Under the pieces are notes generated by a model. It was given only the letters and a program-made list of their open reading frames with translations, did no database searches and was not told the origin of the DNA. Position numbers and translations under genes: made by a program. DNA of 64,000 nt. Source: Pogostemon cablin (Eukaryota > Streptophyta > Magnoliopsida > Lamiales > Lamiaceae). Positions 22,352 to 33,599 of the stretch are shown here, piece by piece (within the stretch, counting starts at the first letter, position 1; each line of letters begins with the position of its first letter). Location: assembly GCA_023678885.1 (NCBI GenBank), contig CM042970.1, positions 8,472,355 to 8,536,354 of the forward strand. The letters run 5' to 3'.

Positions 22352-23221
22352 ATGGAGCTTACTGTCAAAGTACTAACGACATTCCCTTTGAGGCAAGTAC
22401 TCCAAAGACCAGATGTAGCGGGGAGGCTGTTTAAGTGGTCTATCGAATTAGGGTAGTTCGACATAACGTACTTACCGAGGAATGTCGTCAAGGGATAGGT
22501 CATGGCGGATTTCATAGTGGAACTAACTTTTCCAATCCCAGCCGAAGAGGAAAAGAGAAAGTCCTGGATCATGCACGTGGATGGCTCAGCAACAGCAACA
22601 GCATCGGGCACATGAATCATCATTCGAACCCTATCTGGGGAAACCTTCTCAATCTCAATCCGATTCAGCTTTTTGGCTACTGACAATGAGGCGGAATACG
22701 AGGCCTTACTGAATGGTTTAAGGATGGCACTATTCATGGGAGCAGATGAGCTGATAATATATAGCGATTTGCAATTGGTGGTAAACCAGATGAAGGGAGA
22801 ATACGAGGCCAAGGATGAGCAGATGAATCACTACAGAGGATTGGCGGTAGGCATGTTACAAAAGTTTAAGCAAGTGTTTTTGGAGTGCATCGACAGACGG
22901 GATAATATGGGAGCCGACGCGCTGGCTAAGCTGGCCACAGCCTCGAACGTCGAAGATCTAAACAATATCAATATAGTGAGGCAAGATAGACCCTCGGACA
23001 CCACAGTATGGGTTCTGGACAACCAACCAGCAGAAGAATCTTGGATGACCCCGATCAGGGCATACCTCGAAGAAGGAAAGGTGCCCACGGACAAGGACAA
23101 GGCCAGGCAAATCCGCCTTCGGTTGGCAAGGTACATTTTAGTAGAAGGAAAGTTGTACAAAAGAGCATATTCTGCACCACTCTTGAAATGTTTGACCCCG
23201 AAGAGGCAAACTATGTACTAG
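22352..23221 (+). pseudogene. Tat RNase H and RNase H-integrase linker
   Basis: Resumes pol with TVKVLTTFPLRQVLQRPDVA and GRLFKWSIELG. The four RNase H acidic residues are visible: MHVDGSAT, DNEAEYEALLNG, IIYSDLQLVVNQ and MGADALAKLA. It removes the RNA strand during reverse transcription. Frames change several times before about 22680 and stops interrupt the first half, while 22673-23221 is open. The C-terminal KLYKRAYSAPLLKCLTP leads into the integrase zinc region and crosses a further frameshift. Confidence 0.88.
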
Positions 23222-24263
23222 CAGAGATCCATGAAGGCATATGTGGGAATCATACAGGAGGGATCTCCTTAGCCCACAAGGTGATCAGACAAGGCTATTT
23301 CTGGCCGACACTGAAGAAGGATGTCATCCAATATGCGAGAGCATGTGCAACATGTCAGAGGCTGGCACCGATAGTGAGAGTACTTCCGGAATAACTGACC
23401 TCGGTATTCAGCCCATGGCCTTTCGCAAAGTGGGAAATTGATTTAATTGGACCGCTTTCAACTGGAAAGGGAGGGAACAAATTCGCCATAGTAGCGGTAG
23501 ATTATTTCACAAAGTGGGTAGAGGCTGAACCCCTCTCGACGATCACGGAGGCCAGGGTTGAAAAGTTTATATGGCAGAACATCGTGTTCCAGTTTGGGAT
23601 ACCCTTCGCCATCGTGATGGATAATGGTAAACAATTCAACAACGACAAGCTGAGATAGTTTTGCGAGGACTATGGCATCAAGAAGTGGTCTTCTACACCA
23701 TACCACCCACAATCCAACGAGCAAGTTGAAATGGTGAACAAGATCATCAAGCACACGCTGAAGGCCAGGCTAGAAAAATTGGATGGGAAATTGCCAGAGG
23801 AGCTACCAGGAGTACTATGGGCTTACAGGACAACAACAAGATCATCCACTAATGAAACCCCTTTCTCAATGGCTTTCAAAGTCGAGGCAGTGATACCAGT
23901 GGAAATAGGAGAGCCTAGTGCTAGGGTCGCCCTTCACCAAGAAGAACAAACGATGAGTTGATCCAAGAAAGCTTAGACCTACTGGAAGAAAAGAGGTTGA
24001 ATGCGGAGTTGCATAACGCGATCTACAAACAGAGAGCGGAGAGGTTTTACAACTCCAAAATGAAGCTGAGGAGGTTCGAAGGTGGCTAGCTGGTGTTGCA
24101 AAGAGTGCTGGGCACAACGGCATAAGGCACGGGCCAAAACTGGGAAGGCCCCTATGTGATCAAGAGAGTTCTAGAAGGAGGAGCATATGAATTGGAAGAG
24201 GTGGATGGCAAGAGGATACCACACCCATGGAATGCACAGCATTTGAAGAAGTATTATCAGTAA
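23008..24263 (+). pseudogene. Tat integrase
   Basis: The zinc-binding region reads EIHEGICGNHTGG...ARACATCQRLA (H-H-C-C). The core has WEIDLIGPL, FAIVAVDYFTKWVEAE, VMDNGKQFNND and PYHPQSNEQVEMVNKIIKH, giving the D, D and E catalytic positions. LWAYRTTTRSSTNETPFSMA follows. Integrase inserts the cDNA into the genome. TAA at 23392-23394, a TAG after NNDKLR and frameshifts after 23960 disable it. The C-terminal part (GPYVIKRVLEGGAYELEE style residues, then KKYYQ) ends at the TAA at 24261-24263, the end of pol. Confidence 0.9.
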
Positions 24264-24807
24264 GGGGAAGGATTGCGAGATGAACGAGGTTGGTAACAAA
24301 ACTTTTCACAGCTTTTAATCAAGGCACTTGGCCACACCATATGGAAATACAAATTGTATGGAAATATCTTCAATGATACATGGTTGTGGAAGTCAATGTG
24401 TTTATCACTAATGGGAATGGTATTTATTTATTGGAACATCGTGGTTTTGGGGATATCGGTAAGTTATATGTGGTTAAAAGGAATGGGGTACTCATTACAA
24501 ATGGTAATAAGGGGTGAAAATGTTGGATTCAGGGAAATGAGAACAAAGATGCCGAGGTATAAAAAATTGGAACAAGTATGCCGAGGCATCAATAAAATAA
24601 CAAGTATGCATCAGCAACAAGCAATCATCAATTATCAGACAGTGATACCAAAAGTGCAGTCAGAATTCAAAATACACGAACGATCGTGAACCAAGAAGAT
24701 AGATAGAATTTCAAAATATACAACCAATCATAAAGAAGAAAAGTTCGAGATAACATCAGGGTCAGAACGGATAGGGATGAACCATCAGGTATGGACGACG
24801 GATACCA
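24264..24807. other. Spacer between pol and the antisense genes
   Basis: No domain was recognised. The plus-strand frame at 24354-24689 has no known motif. This is where the sense pol transcript and the antisense block would converge. Confidence 0.5.
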
Positions 24808-27604
24808 TCAATCTTTCTTTCTACTGCTGAAAGAATGGAAAATGCTCGCCATCTTATCTTCCATCTCCTTCAGTTGAGCCTCAGCACGGAGGGCTCTCTC
24901 CTCTGCAGAACCAAGACGGGGAACGCGCTGCTCCAGAGCCCGAATGCGAGCCTCAGCTTTGGCTAATCTAGCTTGCGCTTTAGCGGCCTCAAACAGCGCT
25001 GCATCTCGAGCGACTTCGGTCTCGGTTAAGCGTGCCTCCAGGGACTCTAGAGTAGCCTGTCCTATATTGACCTCAAACTCAGAAGCAGCTAATTTCTCCC
25101 TCTGATGCTTCACAAGAGAGGTCAGCTGAGCGTTCTCTACCTCCAGAGTGTGTATCCATTTCTCAAAACTTGCGGAGGATCCTTCGGAGCGATCAATGAG
25201 CCGACCTGTAAATGAGCAATACTGATCCACGGCACACAGGGAGAAAGCGGTGGAAGCAATGACAGCTCCAGCCATAGCAGCCAAACCAGAAGAATCTTGA
25301 GTAAGAGAACTTGGAATGACAGACGGAGAAGCTTGATGGGAAGCCCGAAAACTCCCACCGGCAATGAAGCCCCGGATTCCGATCTCCTGCAGCTCGGAAA
25401 GGTCGGGCTCATGGGTTTCCTAGGCCTTGCCTTTTCCCCGCACACAAGCCCTTTTGGTGACTAGTCTAGCAGCCTCGGCATTGGCTTTGGCAGGTTTAGT
25501 TGTCGCGACGGCACTATCAGGCTCGGATCGGGAAAAGGGACTGTAAGGACAGCCAGGGGATTTAAGGGAATTGAACTGTTACCAGCTTCAGAAGCAGTTT
25601 TCTCCCTCGGCCCTAGCATCATGTCATAATCGTCAGGCTCTCCCTCCTGCTCTGGACCACCGTCTGAACCCTCTACAAAACCTTCGGCAACATCTCCATC
25701 GACCTCTTCTTCCGGATCCTCTTCGGGATCTTCCTCCAGGTCTTCCTCCGGATCCTCCTCCGGATCTTCTTCAGGCTGCCATCCAGTTTCGGGCACAATG
25801 AGAGGAGAATCTACAAAAGAATACCACGGGTAAGAATGCAGCGAACAAGAAAAGAAATGAGAAGCCCGAACGGAGGCAAGTACCCCACTTAATTTTTCAG
25901 CAAGGAGGTCGAACTCACCAACAGGGGAAGAACAAGGCTGATTCTGATCGACCGAGAAGGTCCACCGTGCTCATAGACACTTCTTTCCCTTTTCCCATAT
26001 AGGGAGAGAGAAATAGACCCGGTGCTAGAAATAGAAAAAATACCAGAAGGGACGACTCGACGACGGCGCAAATACTGACGGGGTGGAGACATTGGAGGCA
26101 AGAACCAATCCTTCTTAAATTGGACAACCAAAAAGTCTTCATTAAGCCTCATATCCTCGGACCCAAAAGACGAATCATACATAGCCTCATCATCGTCAAG
26201 GGAAGGAGAGCGAGCAGGATAATCAGGATCAGCCTCCTCATCTGAAAATCAATAAACGTGCATGTATGAGGGTCAAAGACAGACCAGCCACAGAGCTAGT
26301 CGACCCCACTGGGGAAAGAGCATTCTGAATTTCACCTATAAGACAAGAAAGAAAAGTCAGCCATGGGATACGGGATCAGAAGAGATCAAGAAAAGAGAGG
26401 CACCAATGGTGGCACTGCGACCCAAAGTAGACAACCCAGCCGAAACTAAGACAGGCTCAGATAGCAGAGGAGAAACATGGTAGGAATTTCCCCTCACGAG
26501 ATAAGATCTCGTATACTCAGCGAAAGCCATCACTTAGCCAATCGAGGGGACGAAAGGAAGGACCTGCACAGGAATAACATCAAAGGTTACAGGAAGCATT
26601 AGGGCCGAGTTATGGGAACAGGAAAGGATCATACACTTTTCTAAAGGCCGGAATCGAATAGGAAAAGTTACTGGGGCACCATTAACATGGACACGATAGT
26701 CGCCACTTAGCCAAAACCAAGCATGCTCCCAGCTTCGACCGATGACATTGGAGGCCCCTAAAAAATAATGGTGGTTTCTAGGCAGCAAGTGGTAAAAATC
26801 ACCAGATCAGCCAGACACAACATAAAAGAAGAGAAATTCCAACACACATGGATCCCGGATAGTGTGACCTAAAATATGAAATAGTGACATGGTAGAGATT
26901 AAGTGCAACCAAGAAAAAGACAACAACTAGCCTATGGCCATATCCCATCGCTGTAATAGCAGACCAAGGACAGGAGGAAGAGGAAGTCGCAAGCCGGCAA
27001 AGAAGAGAGAATAGCTGAAGGCGGTACGATTCGAGAAAGGATTGGAAATAGATACTTCATCCATGGGAAGCTCGAGCACGATGTTGGGGGCACCATATCT
27101 ACTGTGGAGCTCGTCCAACTGCTCCGACGACAGTCTAGAAGGCGGTACCCACTCGAGATGTCGAGCCGTCTCTCGGAGGGCAACCTCCAGGTAACCAACA
27201 TCTCGACGATGGGAAAGATAATTTCCCATGTTAAGAGGAAGTATGGCACCCAAGTCAGCGTCAAGAAGGAGTGCCGCACTGCTGACATCCGCGGCGGGCA
27301 CTGACGGAACCGGCTGCCTAGTTGGAGAGTCAACAGGGGCTGGGTTGCCACCGAAAAAAGAAGATGTAGACAAGTCCCTCAATGTAGGGCGGGGCATCCG
27401 ATGAAGATGGTTAGAACTACGAATGCCAAGATGCATGCTCTTCACCGGCGATTCATCGGAAGTATTCACTTCCTGAGCATCAACCGGAGGAGGAGTGCCT
27501 TCACCAGAATTGTTAGAAAATCGAACGAAGGATTGAAAAATTAGAGTTTTGGACGAATTGACAAACGGGAGAGAGTGGATTCTCAGGGTACACAAAGATA
27601 GCAA
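24808..27604 (-). pseudogene. Tat antisense gene 2: W-F-W motif, acidic repeat, coiled coil
   Basis: The antisense frame breaks into pieces. 27604-26927 includes RPTLRDLSTSSFFGG and, near its end, SLFFAGLRLPLPPVLGLLL, resembling the GLRFPFH region of antisense gene 1. 26788-26534 has WEHAWFWLSGDYRVH, parallel to WKNSWFWVRGSWRED in gene 1. 25796-25461 is an acidic EEDPEEDPEEDLEEDPEED repeat. 25284-24808 is a long heptad-like coiled coil (LEARLTETEVARDAAL, AQARLAKAEARIRALEQ) ending KKD-stop. Breaks may be introns, frameshifts or both. Antisense genes after pol are known in Tat elements; their function is not established. The start codon is uncertain. Confidence 0.6.
25677..25790 (-). repeat. 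In-frame acidic (EEDP) codon repeat
   Basis: On the minus strand, tandem GAGGAAGATCC-like units encode repeated Glu-Glu-Asp-Pro. On the plus strand it reads as CTTCCTCCGGATC units. It lies inside antisense gene 2. Confidence 0.7.
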
Positions 27605-28439
27605 AAAACTTCAGGAAATCGCCAAGATATCAGGGGATTAAGTTAATGAGATAAATGGGAAGACATAGAGAGGATAGGAAAGATTTGAAATTCAAAAAAC
27701 AAAGATAGAAACCGTCTGACACGGTGAGAGGCAACAGGCGCCATCATTAGAAATTAGGAGATAAAAATGACTGTGATCTAAAGGCCAGGAGAAGGAGACT
27801 TTACAACTCCCTAGGAAAAAGAAGGGCCCAGATTGAACCACGTAGAGCCTGACCAAGGACGTGACATCCCACGACAGAAAAATAGCGGTTATGTTTAAAA
27901 ACAAAGGTAAAGTACCAAAACACTCCTACCATATCTATTGGTGGAAAAGAAAAAGCACTTCATTCATAACAGAGGGATTACAAATACAACGAAAATAACT
28001 CAATGCTCTATCAACCAATAAAATAAAAAGAATGCAAGAAGATACAAAATGTGCTAGGGTCTCGGGGATACTTCAGGGATCAGCTATAAAGGTCTCAGGA
28101 CCGACTATCTCCGTAGGCTGAGGATCCTCGTTCCTCTGAGCCACATCTTCGGAAGCACTCAAGGAAGCCTCGACAGTCGTTGACTTTGGAGGAATGTCGG
28201 CATCAGCGGTGCGGTCAGAGACAGAACCAATCTCGGGGATCGGTGGAATTGAAAGGGCAGCAGTACCCTCGGCGGGTGGGTTTTCAGAAACAACAGCAGT
28301 GGCAGCTGAACCCGGATCTTACGTATCGCGAACGACAGGAAACTTAGCCCCCATAATGGGTCTTTTGAACCAGCACTACCCCAGACTTAATAGGGGGTAC
28401 GTCAGATAGCCCCCAACCTCAGAATCACCTCTGGCAAGA
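27605..28439. other. Spacer between the two antisense genes
   Basis: No domain was found on either strand. The plus-strand frame at 28194-28409 and the minus-strand frame at 27692-27904 are not convincing. Part of 28050-28440 may be the decayed 3' end of antisense gene 1. Confidence 0.4.
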
Positions 28440-31407
28440 TCCAAAACGCCTTCGGCAAACTCCTCATCGGATCGCCCTCCTTGGAATCATCGGACGACCC
28501 TTTAGGGATATCGGTGATGAAGTCGAAATACTCGCCGAGCACCCCAAAATCGAGACATCCTTCAGGGTCTCTCAAGGAGGCATTTTCTCCTCGCTAATGG
28601 CCTGATGAAGAATATTGCGGATGTCGTCGAGGCAAGCAGGATAAGGCTTCTGGGCAGAAGCCTGGGCAAAGGCAGAAGCGCAAGAACAGAAGCAATGAAT
28701 CCTATTTTTCGGAAGAAGAACGTCTTTATAGTACAAATTATCGGCCTCTAACAGGAGGAAAGCCTCTTTAACCTGCTCTACCTCGGCTAAGGTCAGGTAT
28801 TGCTCCCTCATAACCTCGGCAACCACTTCTTCAGACGCCTTGATCCTCTGGGCATGAGAAACTTCAAACGCCTCTTTCTCTTACCGCACCTTGTCAAGTT
28901 CCTATTTCGAGGACACTCGAAAGGCTTGGAAATTATTTTGAATCTGAGATAGCTTGGCTTGGAGTTGATTCTCCTTGGCTGTGATTTTTTCCTGATGCTT
29001 AGCCTTCAGCACGGCAATCTCATCCAAAAGCACCTGGTTCCGAAGCTCCAAAGCACTCTTCTCTTCTGCAGACTTACCTAAGAGGCTATCATATCGAAGG
29101 CGGAGGACATCAAAGATTCCTTGGAGCTCGGCTCTCTTATCTTGCTCAATTCTCAACTAACCCCTGACTAAAGCTTCGGCCTCACCTGCCGCGGAAGCCC
29201 TCTTCTCATATGCCCTCACCTTTTGGGTTAGCGAGTAACTTCGTCCTGCTAGCGGGAGTCACTCCTTTCTAGCTCAGAAATACGGTGTAAAGCATTAGTG
29301 GCGTGGAGCGACAGTCGCCCCGCATGGCAGGAAACACTGTGAAGAGAATCCTTGGCAGAAATATTTTTCATGTGTCCCAGGAGCTCTCGAGTACACCCTT
29401 TAAACGGGAAGATGGCAGTATGGACCAATCTCGCGGGAGCATCGAAATCAAACAGAAGCTCCAGAGTTCGGAGGAAGGTCTTCCCCGCTTATTCTAGATG
29501 ACCATATTTCGACAGGAGCTCCTGATCAACCATAGGGTCCACAAGGAGGAATGTAGTAGCATCATCAGACAGGGGCAAAGCAGGAGGAGCATCCTCAGAG
29601 GAAGAACCGCCGTGCGACCAGAACCGTAGAGGAGCTTCCCATGGTAGTACCGCCATATGTCGGAAGGGAACAACCAGGCGCGGGACTGTAAGAGGTACCA
29701 CCGAAAATCTGCCGAACCTCAGAAGGTGTGGCACCACTATAAACCCCCAAGGTAACAAAAGGAGAACGAGTAAAGGCGTCAGAAGAAGGAGAGGAACTGA
29801 TGTCACAAACTTCGATCGTATCTGGAGGAGCCACGGAGGAGCTTACAGCAATAGTACATGTACCATCGTCTCTGGCCTTCTTTGGAGGATGTGTAACCAG
29901 AGCAGTGCTATCACGAGGATCCTCTTCGGAAACATCATCCACCAATTTAAGCTTCCGTTTCGGAACGAGGGTTTTAGAGACCGCAGTCTCGGACCCCCTT
30001 TCTTTGACTTCGGGGTTCGAGGGGCTTTTTTGGAACCCCTCTCCGGAAGATCCGCACCTGGCACCCGCACAAGATTGGATTCCAACCTTCGGGAGATAAG
30101 ATCTAAAACCTCTCCCATCCTAACCGAGGAAAGGGGCTGCACGGCGAGGGGGGCCCCAGAGGATTTCGGAGAGGAAGTCTGAGAATGGAGGGTACCCATA
30201 CGAGCGGGGTCAAGCATAAGACGAGAAAGTTTTCCCTCCCCTAGACATGATAGAAAAGACAAAGGAAGAGTTAGTACAAGAAGGAAAAATTATACGATGA
30301 ACATTCCAATCGAGGAAGTAATCACGGATAGACTACCGGGCATGGCTATAAACGTGGTAGTAAAGCCGGTATAAAAAAGATTGGATCCTCGGAGAACCCA
30401 CTGGTAACTTCGCCTCTTCTCGGAGAGTCTGTAAATACAGCGCAAAGCCTTCTGGAATCCAGCCGGTAGAGTCTCAAGGGCACACGTGTCACCTACTGCA
30501 TAGAGCAAAAGAAAGAAATGTTAGAGTGTCCCACGTAACATGAAAAATAACCAATGGAAACATACACGCACTAAGGTCAGGTTTGTAGAAGGAACTACGA
30601 GGGAGCACGCCGGGATTTTGAGGATCCCCAAGGTCATAAATGGAGTCCTCTCTCCAAGACCCACGAACCCAGAACCACGAATTCTTCCATCCCATAACTG
30701 AACTGGGTAAAGAAGAAATAAGGTTGGTGTGGCGCGTCACCATATAATAATACCCCTTTGTCCGATTATTCGGGGTGAGCCGATAGAGGACATTGATCTT
30801 GGCAGTGGTCAAGAAGGAGTACTTCCTTTTTTGGAAAAGGACCAAAATCCCCATTAACGCTGCCCAACCATTAGGAGCCAATTGAGCGGGGGCTATACCC
30901 AGAATTCAAAAATATCTCGGATGCAGTGGTGAAAGGGAAACCTAAGGCCGAGTTCGAGCTGCAACTCATAAGCGGCTACGGCGTTCGACGGAGCATAACA
31001 CATAAGGGCATCAGGAGAAGAAAGATAGAAATCAACGTCCTCCCCGTACTGAAACTTCCCAAAAGCGATAACAAGGCTCATCTGCAACCATGAGTCGTCA
31101 AGGGATGAATGATCCCCGACAGTAGAAAAAGGGGTATCCTTACCCCATAACGGAAGCTCTCGAGATGGCCCAACAACCCAGGACCAGCGTCCACCATGTC
31201 AGGGTTGGGCTCCAATGTAAAAGTAGAGACAAAATCAGTCACCCGTTGGTCAAAGGCAATTTGAGACGGAGAAGGAGGACCCAGACGCTCCTCTAGAGAC
31301 GAGGAGGATGACGGTGAAGATGACCTAGAACTACCAAGAGAGGAATCAGTAGAACGAGAGGGGGATCTAGGGGATCCAGGAAGAAAGGAAGAACCTTCGC
31401 AAGCCAT
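28440..31407 (-). pseudogene. Tat antisense gene 1: 'putative gypsy type transposon' domain plus coiled coil
   Basis: The N-terminus (31407) is Ser/Pro-rich (SRSTDSSLGSSRSSSPSSSSS). Next come DVDFYLSSPDALMCYAPSNA, AAYELQLELGLRFPFHHCIR, APNGWAALMGILVLFQKRKY and WKNSWFWVRGSWRED. I recognise these as the plant domain Pfam calls Transposase_28 (PF04195, 'putative gypsy type transposon'). A one-base frameshift near 30900 separates DIFE from LGIAPAQLAPNGW. Further on are a basic stretch (KKAPRTPKSKKGG, possible nuclear signal) and a coiled coil around 29156-28572. Gaps near 30489 and 30270 may be introns. Direction is opposite to gag-pol, so any transcript needs its own promoter. Function unknown. 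Confidence 0.65.
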
Positions 31408-31910
31408 AATCGAAAAAAGGAAAGAAACGCGGGGAGAGTAAGAGAATGAGAAATCCTAAGACCATGACAGTGATAAGTCCAGAAATGTGAAGAGATGTAA
31501 TCAAAAAAAGAAGGGAAAAGAGGAAGAGGGAAGAATAATACCTGGAAGAAGAGCACGAGCGCACTAGATAAAAGGGAACACTAATCGCCAACAAAATCAA
31601 AGGGAGAAGTAAGGGGAAGCGAGAAAAGAAAAACTGGCAGAGTGGATTCAAAATTTAAAATTCAAATCGACATATTACACCCAAATACTAGAAATACCCC
31701 CCACCATAATAAAAGTATCTCTAGGCAAAACAGATAACCAGACGAGATAAGAATAGAGCAAAGGGAAGACAACGGAGGGGAACAACAAAAAGCCGAGATG
31801 GAAAGAACCCTAATATCCCAGGCGCCGAAGCATGAGGGATATAACCTATGAAGTACGAATCGACCCTGAACAATCTCAAATTATGAAATTATTCAGGCTC
31901 AAGGGGCTAA

Positions 31911-32840
31911 TGTTATGGGTAATATATCCCTCATGATTTATCAGGCCCAAGAGGCCCAATAGACCCATCAGACCCATGACGCTAGAAAAGGGAGGCCCAA
32001 TCGCTCGGCGGCCCAACCGGAGGACAAAAAGAAGAAAAGAGTTAAGACAGCCCAATAAGAAACATAGCAATCCAAAAGCCCAGCCCAGAATGAATAAGGA
32101 CGAGCCCGCTAGACCAGTACGAAACCAAGAAACATCCTCGAATTCGGAGAGACACCTCGACAGTCACCCTCTCCCTGGCTGAGACCTCGGATGGACTCAT
32201 CAGCACCGAAAGTCAACCTATCTAAGACCAGTGGACGATAGCGAGAGCAAGATAATAAAGGACATGCATCATAATGAAAGAACACAAGTACCACAGGCTA
32301 GAAGACAACGCTAACGGGAATAGGAGATGTCTTGGACAACAATCTTAATTAGAAGACAACAGCTGACTGGCACGCCCTGCTCCAACAACCAATGAGAGGC
32401 CAGCAAAGGATGGAGACACCCTGCAAACTCCCTGCAGTGCAACAAACGGCGCCCAAGTTCCCTCTGCAATCGGTCGGCGTACCAGCCAGCTTCATTAAAG
32501 GTGAATTATCTTCATCCAGGTGGCGCAAGGCGATTGACCCAATTCTAGAGTTTTAGGGATAATATAAATAGCCTCTCTCAGAGGAGAGAGGCAGGACATG
32601 AGCACTCACTTTAGGCATTACACTTGTAAGAATTTGGGGAAAACGAGTATTGTTCTAAAAGGAGAGTAATAAAATCGGTGATGTTCTTTGGTGGAATTTG
32701 AGTTTTGGATAAGCTTTAATCTCTTTATTTGTCTCGATTTTATAGATTATTGTGTTTGATAGTATTCGTTCTTGGTGTCGTTAATTAAAATCTTAAACCT
32801 TTTACATACTTAATTAGCGAGCCAAGAACAGGCGTCAACA
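31911..32840 (+). repeat. 3' LTR of the Tat element
   Basis: 930 bp, TGTTATGGG to GCGTCAACA, partner of 12760-13688, followed by the GGTGG duplication. Its TATAAATA is at 32563-32570. Confidence 0.93.
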
Positions 32841-32845
32841 GGTGG

Positions 32846-33052
32846 TAATTCTCCAATAGAAAGTGTAGGATATTATTTGGTTTTATCATGTCTATGTTGT
32901 TATCATGTGAATATGATAAATATATAAATTTTGTGTCGTATTCTTGTCAATTCGTTAAATACAGTTAATAATAACAAATGACTCAATAATTTGTTAACAA
33001 TTTGATATGAAGACATACTCCCTCCGTCTGTGATGGGAGTGGAAATTCAGCA
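32846..33052. other. Short host stretch between the gypsy and copia elements
   Basis: AT-rich DNA between the Tat element's target duplication and the copia LTR. It ends with ACTCCCTCCGTC (about 33017), a Stowaway-type left end cut off by the copia insertion; no matching right end was seen beyond the copia element. Confidence 0.5.
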
Positions 33053-33575
33053 TGTATTGAGATATATTTAGAGAAAACAATGGTAAGAATATAATGAAGG
33101 CAAAGACTTGCGTTAGACCGTCTCATGTAAGTCCATACGTAAGACGGCCAGAAAGTATTAACTTTTATGAAGAAAAGTGATAATAAATTAATGAAAAGTA
33201 ATAATGTTCTTTCATGAACAATTTATAGTATAAATAAAAAGTGATAACATTTTATAGTGAAAGTAATAATTATTTATAGCGAAAGTGATAACTATTTAAA
33301 AAATAAAAAATGGTCTCACGTGAGACAGTGTCACGCAAGACATACCCTATAATGAATTGCCATGAAAAAATTATCTCTCATTAGTATAGTTTTTCTCTTA
33401 CATATATATACACGGAAGAACCGATCTTAAAAGACTAGAAATCAAAAGAAATTAAAGCTGCAAAATATAATCTAATCAATTACTTCCTAAACTTGTGCAA
33501 GACCGTATATACTGTCTAAATAAACATAAGGAAATAATATTTGAAATTCTAATCTAATCTAAATATATCTCAATA
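33053..33575 (-). repeat. 3' LTR of the copia element (with MITE inside)
   Basis: On the plus strand it starts TGTATTGAGATATATTTAG and ends CTAAATATATCTCAATA. After removing the 249 bp MITE and one 9 bp duplication it matches the 269 bp LTR at 37063-37331. Relative to its partner it lacks AGAAAACT near its start. Confidence 0.88.
33099..33347. mobile_element. Mutator-type MITE inside the copia LTR
   Basis: 249 bp flanked by a perfect 9 bp duplication, TATAATGAA (33090-33098 and 33348-33356); 9 bp is typical of Mutator-like elements. Ends GGCAAAGACTTGCGTTAGAC and, reversed, GGGTATGTCTTGCGTGACAC are imperfect inverted repeats. The empty site survives in the other LTR near 37110 as AATATAATGAATTGCC, confirming the insertion. 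The interior has several GTGATAA/AAAGTGATAA words. Confidence 0.92.
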
Positions 33576-33599
33576 ACCTCTCTCAAGTTAGAGCATGAG

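Larger units (their letters stand above)
12760..32840 (+). mobile_element. Tat-type Ty3/gypsy retrotransposon, about 20 kb, with nested insertion
   Basis: Two direct repeats of about 930 bp (12760-13688 and 31911-32840) start TGTTATGG and end GCGTCAACA. They are flanked by a perfect 5 bp duplication, GGTGG (12755-12759 and 32841-32845). The primer site region after the left LTR reads TCTGGCGTCATTTGTGGG; GGCTCAAGGGGCTAA precedes the right LTR as a short polypurine tract. Plus-strand gag, protease, reverse transcriptase, RNase H and integrase occur in gypsy order but carry stops and frameshifts. After pol comes about 7.6 kb with two antisense coding blocks, a hallmark of the Tat lineage. The LTRs differ at tens of positions by eye, so the insertion is old. 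A 4.2 kb insertion splits RNase H. Confidence 0.92.
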
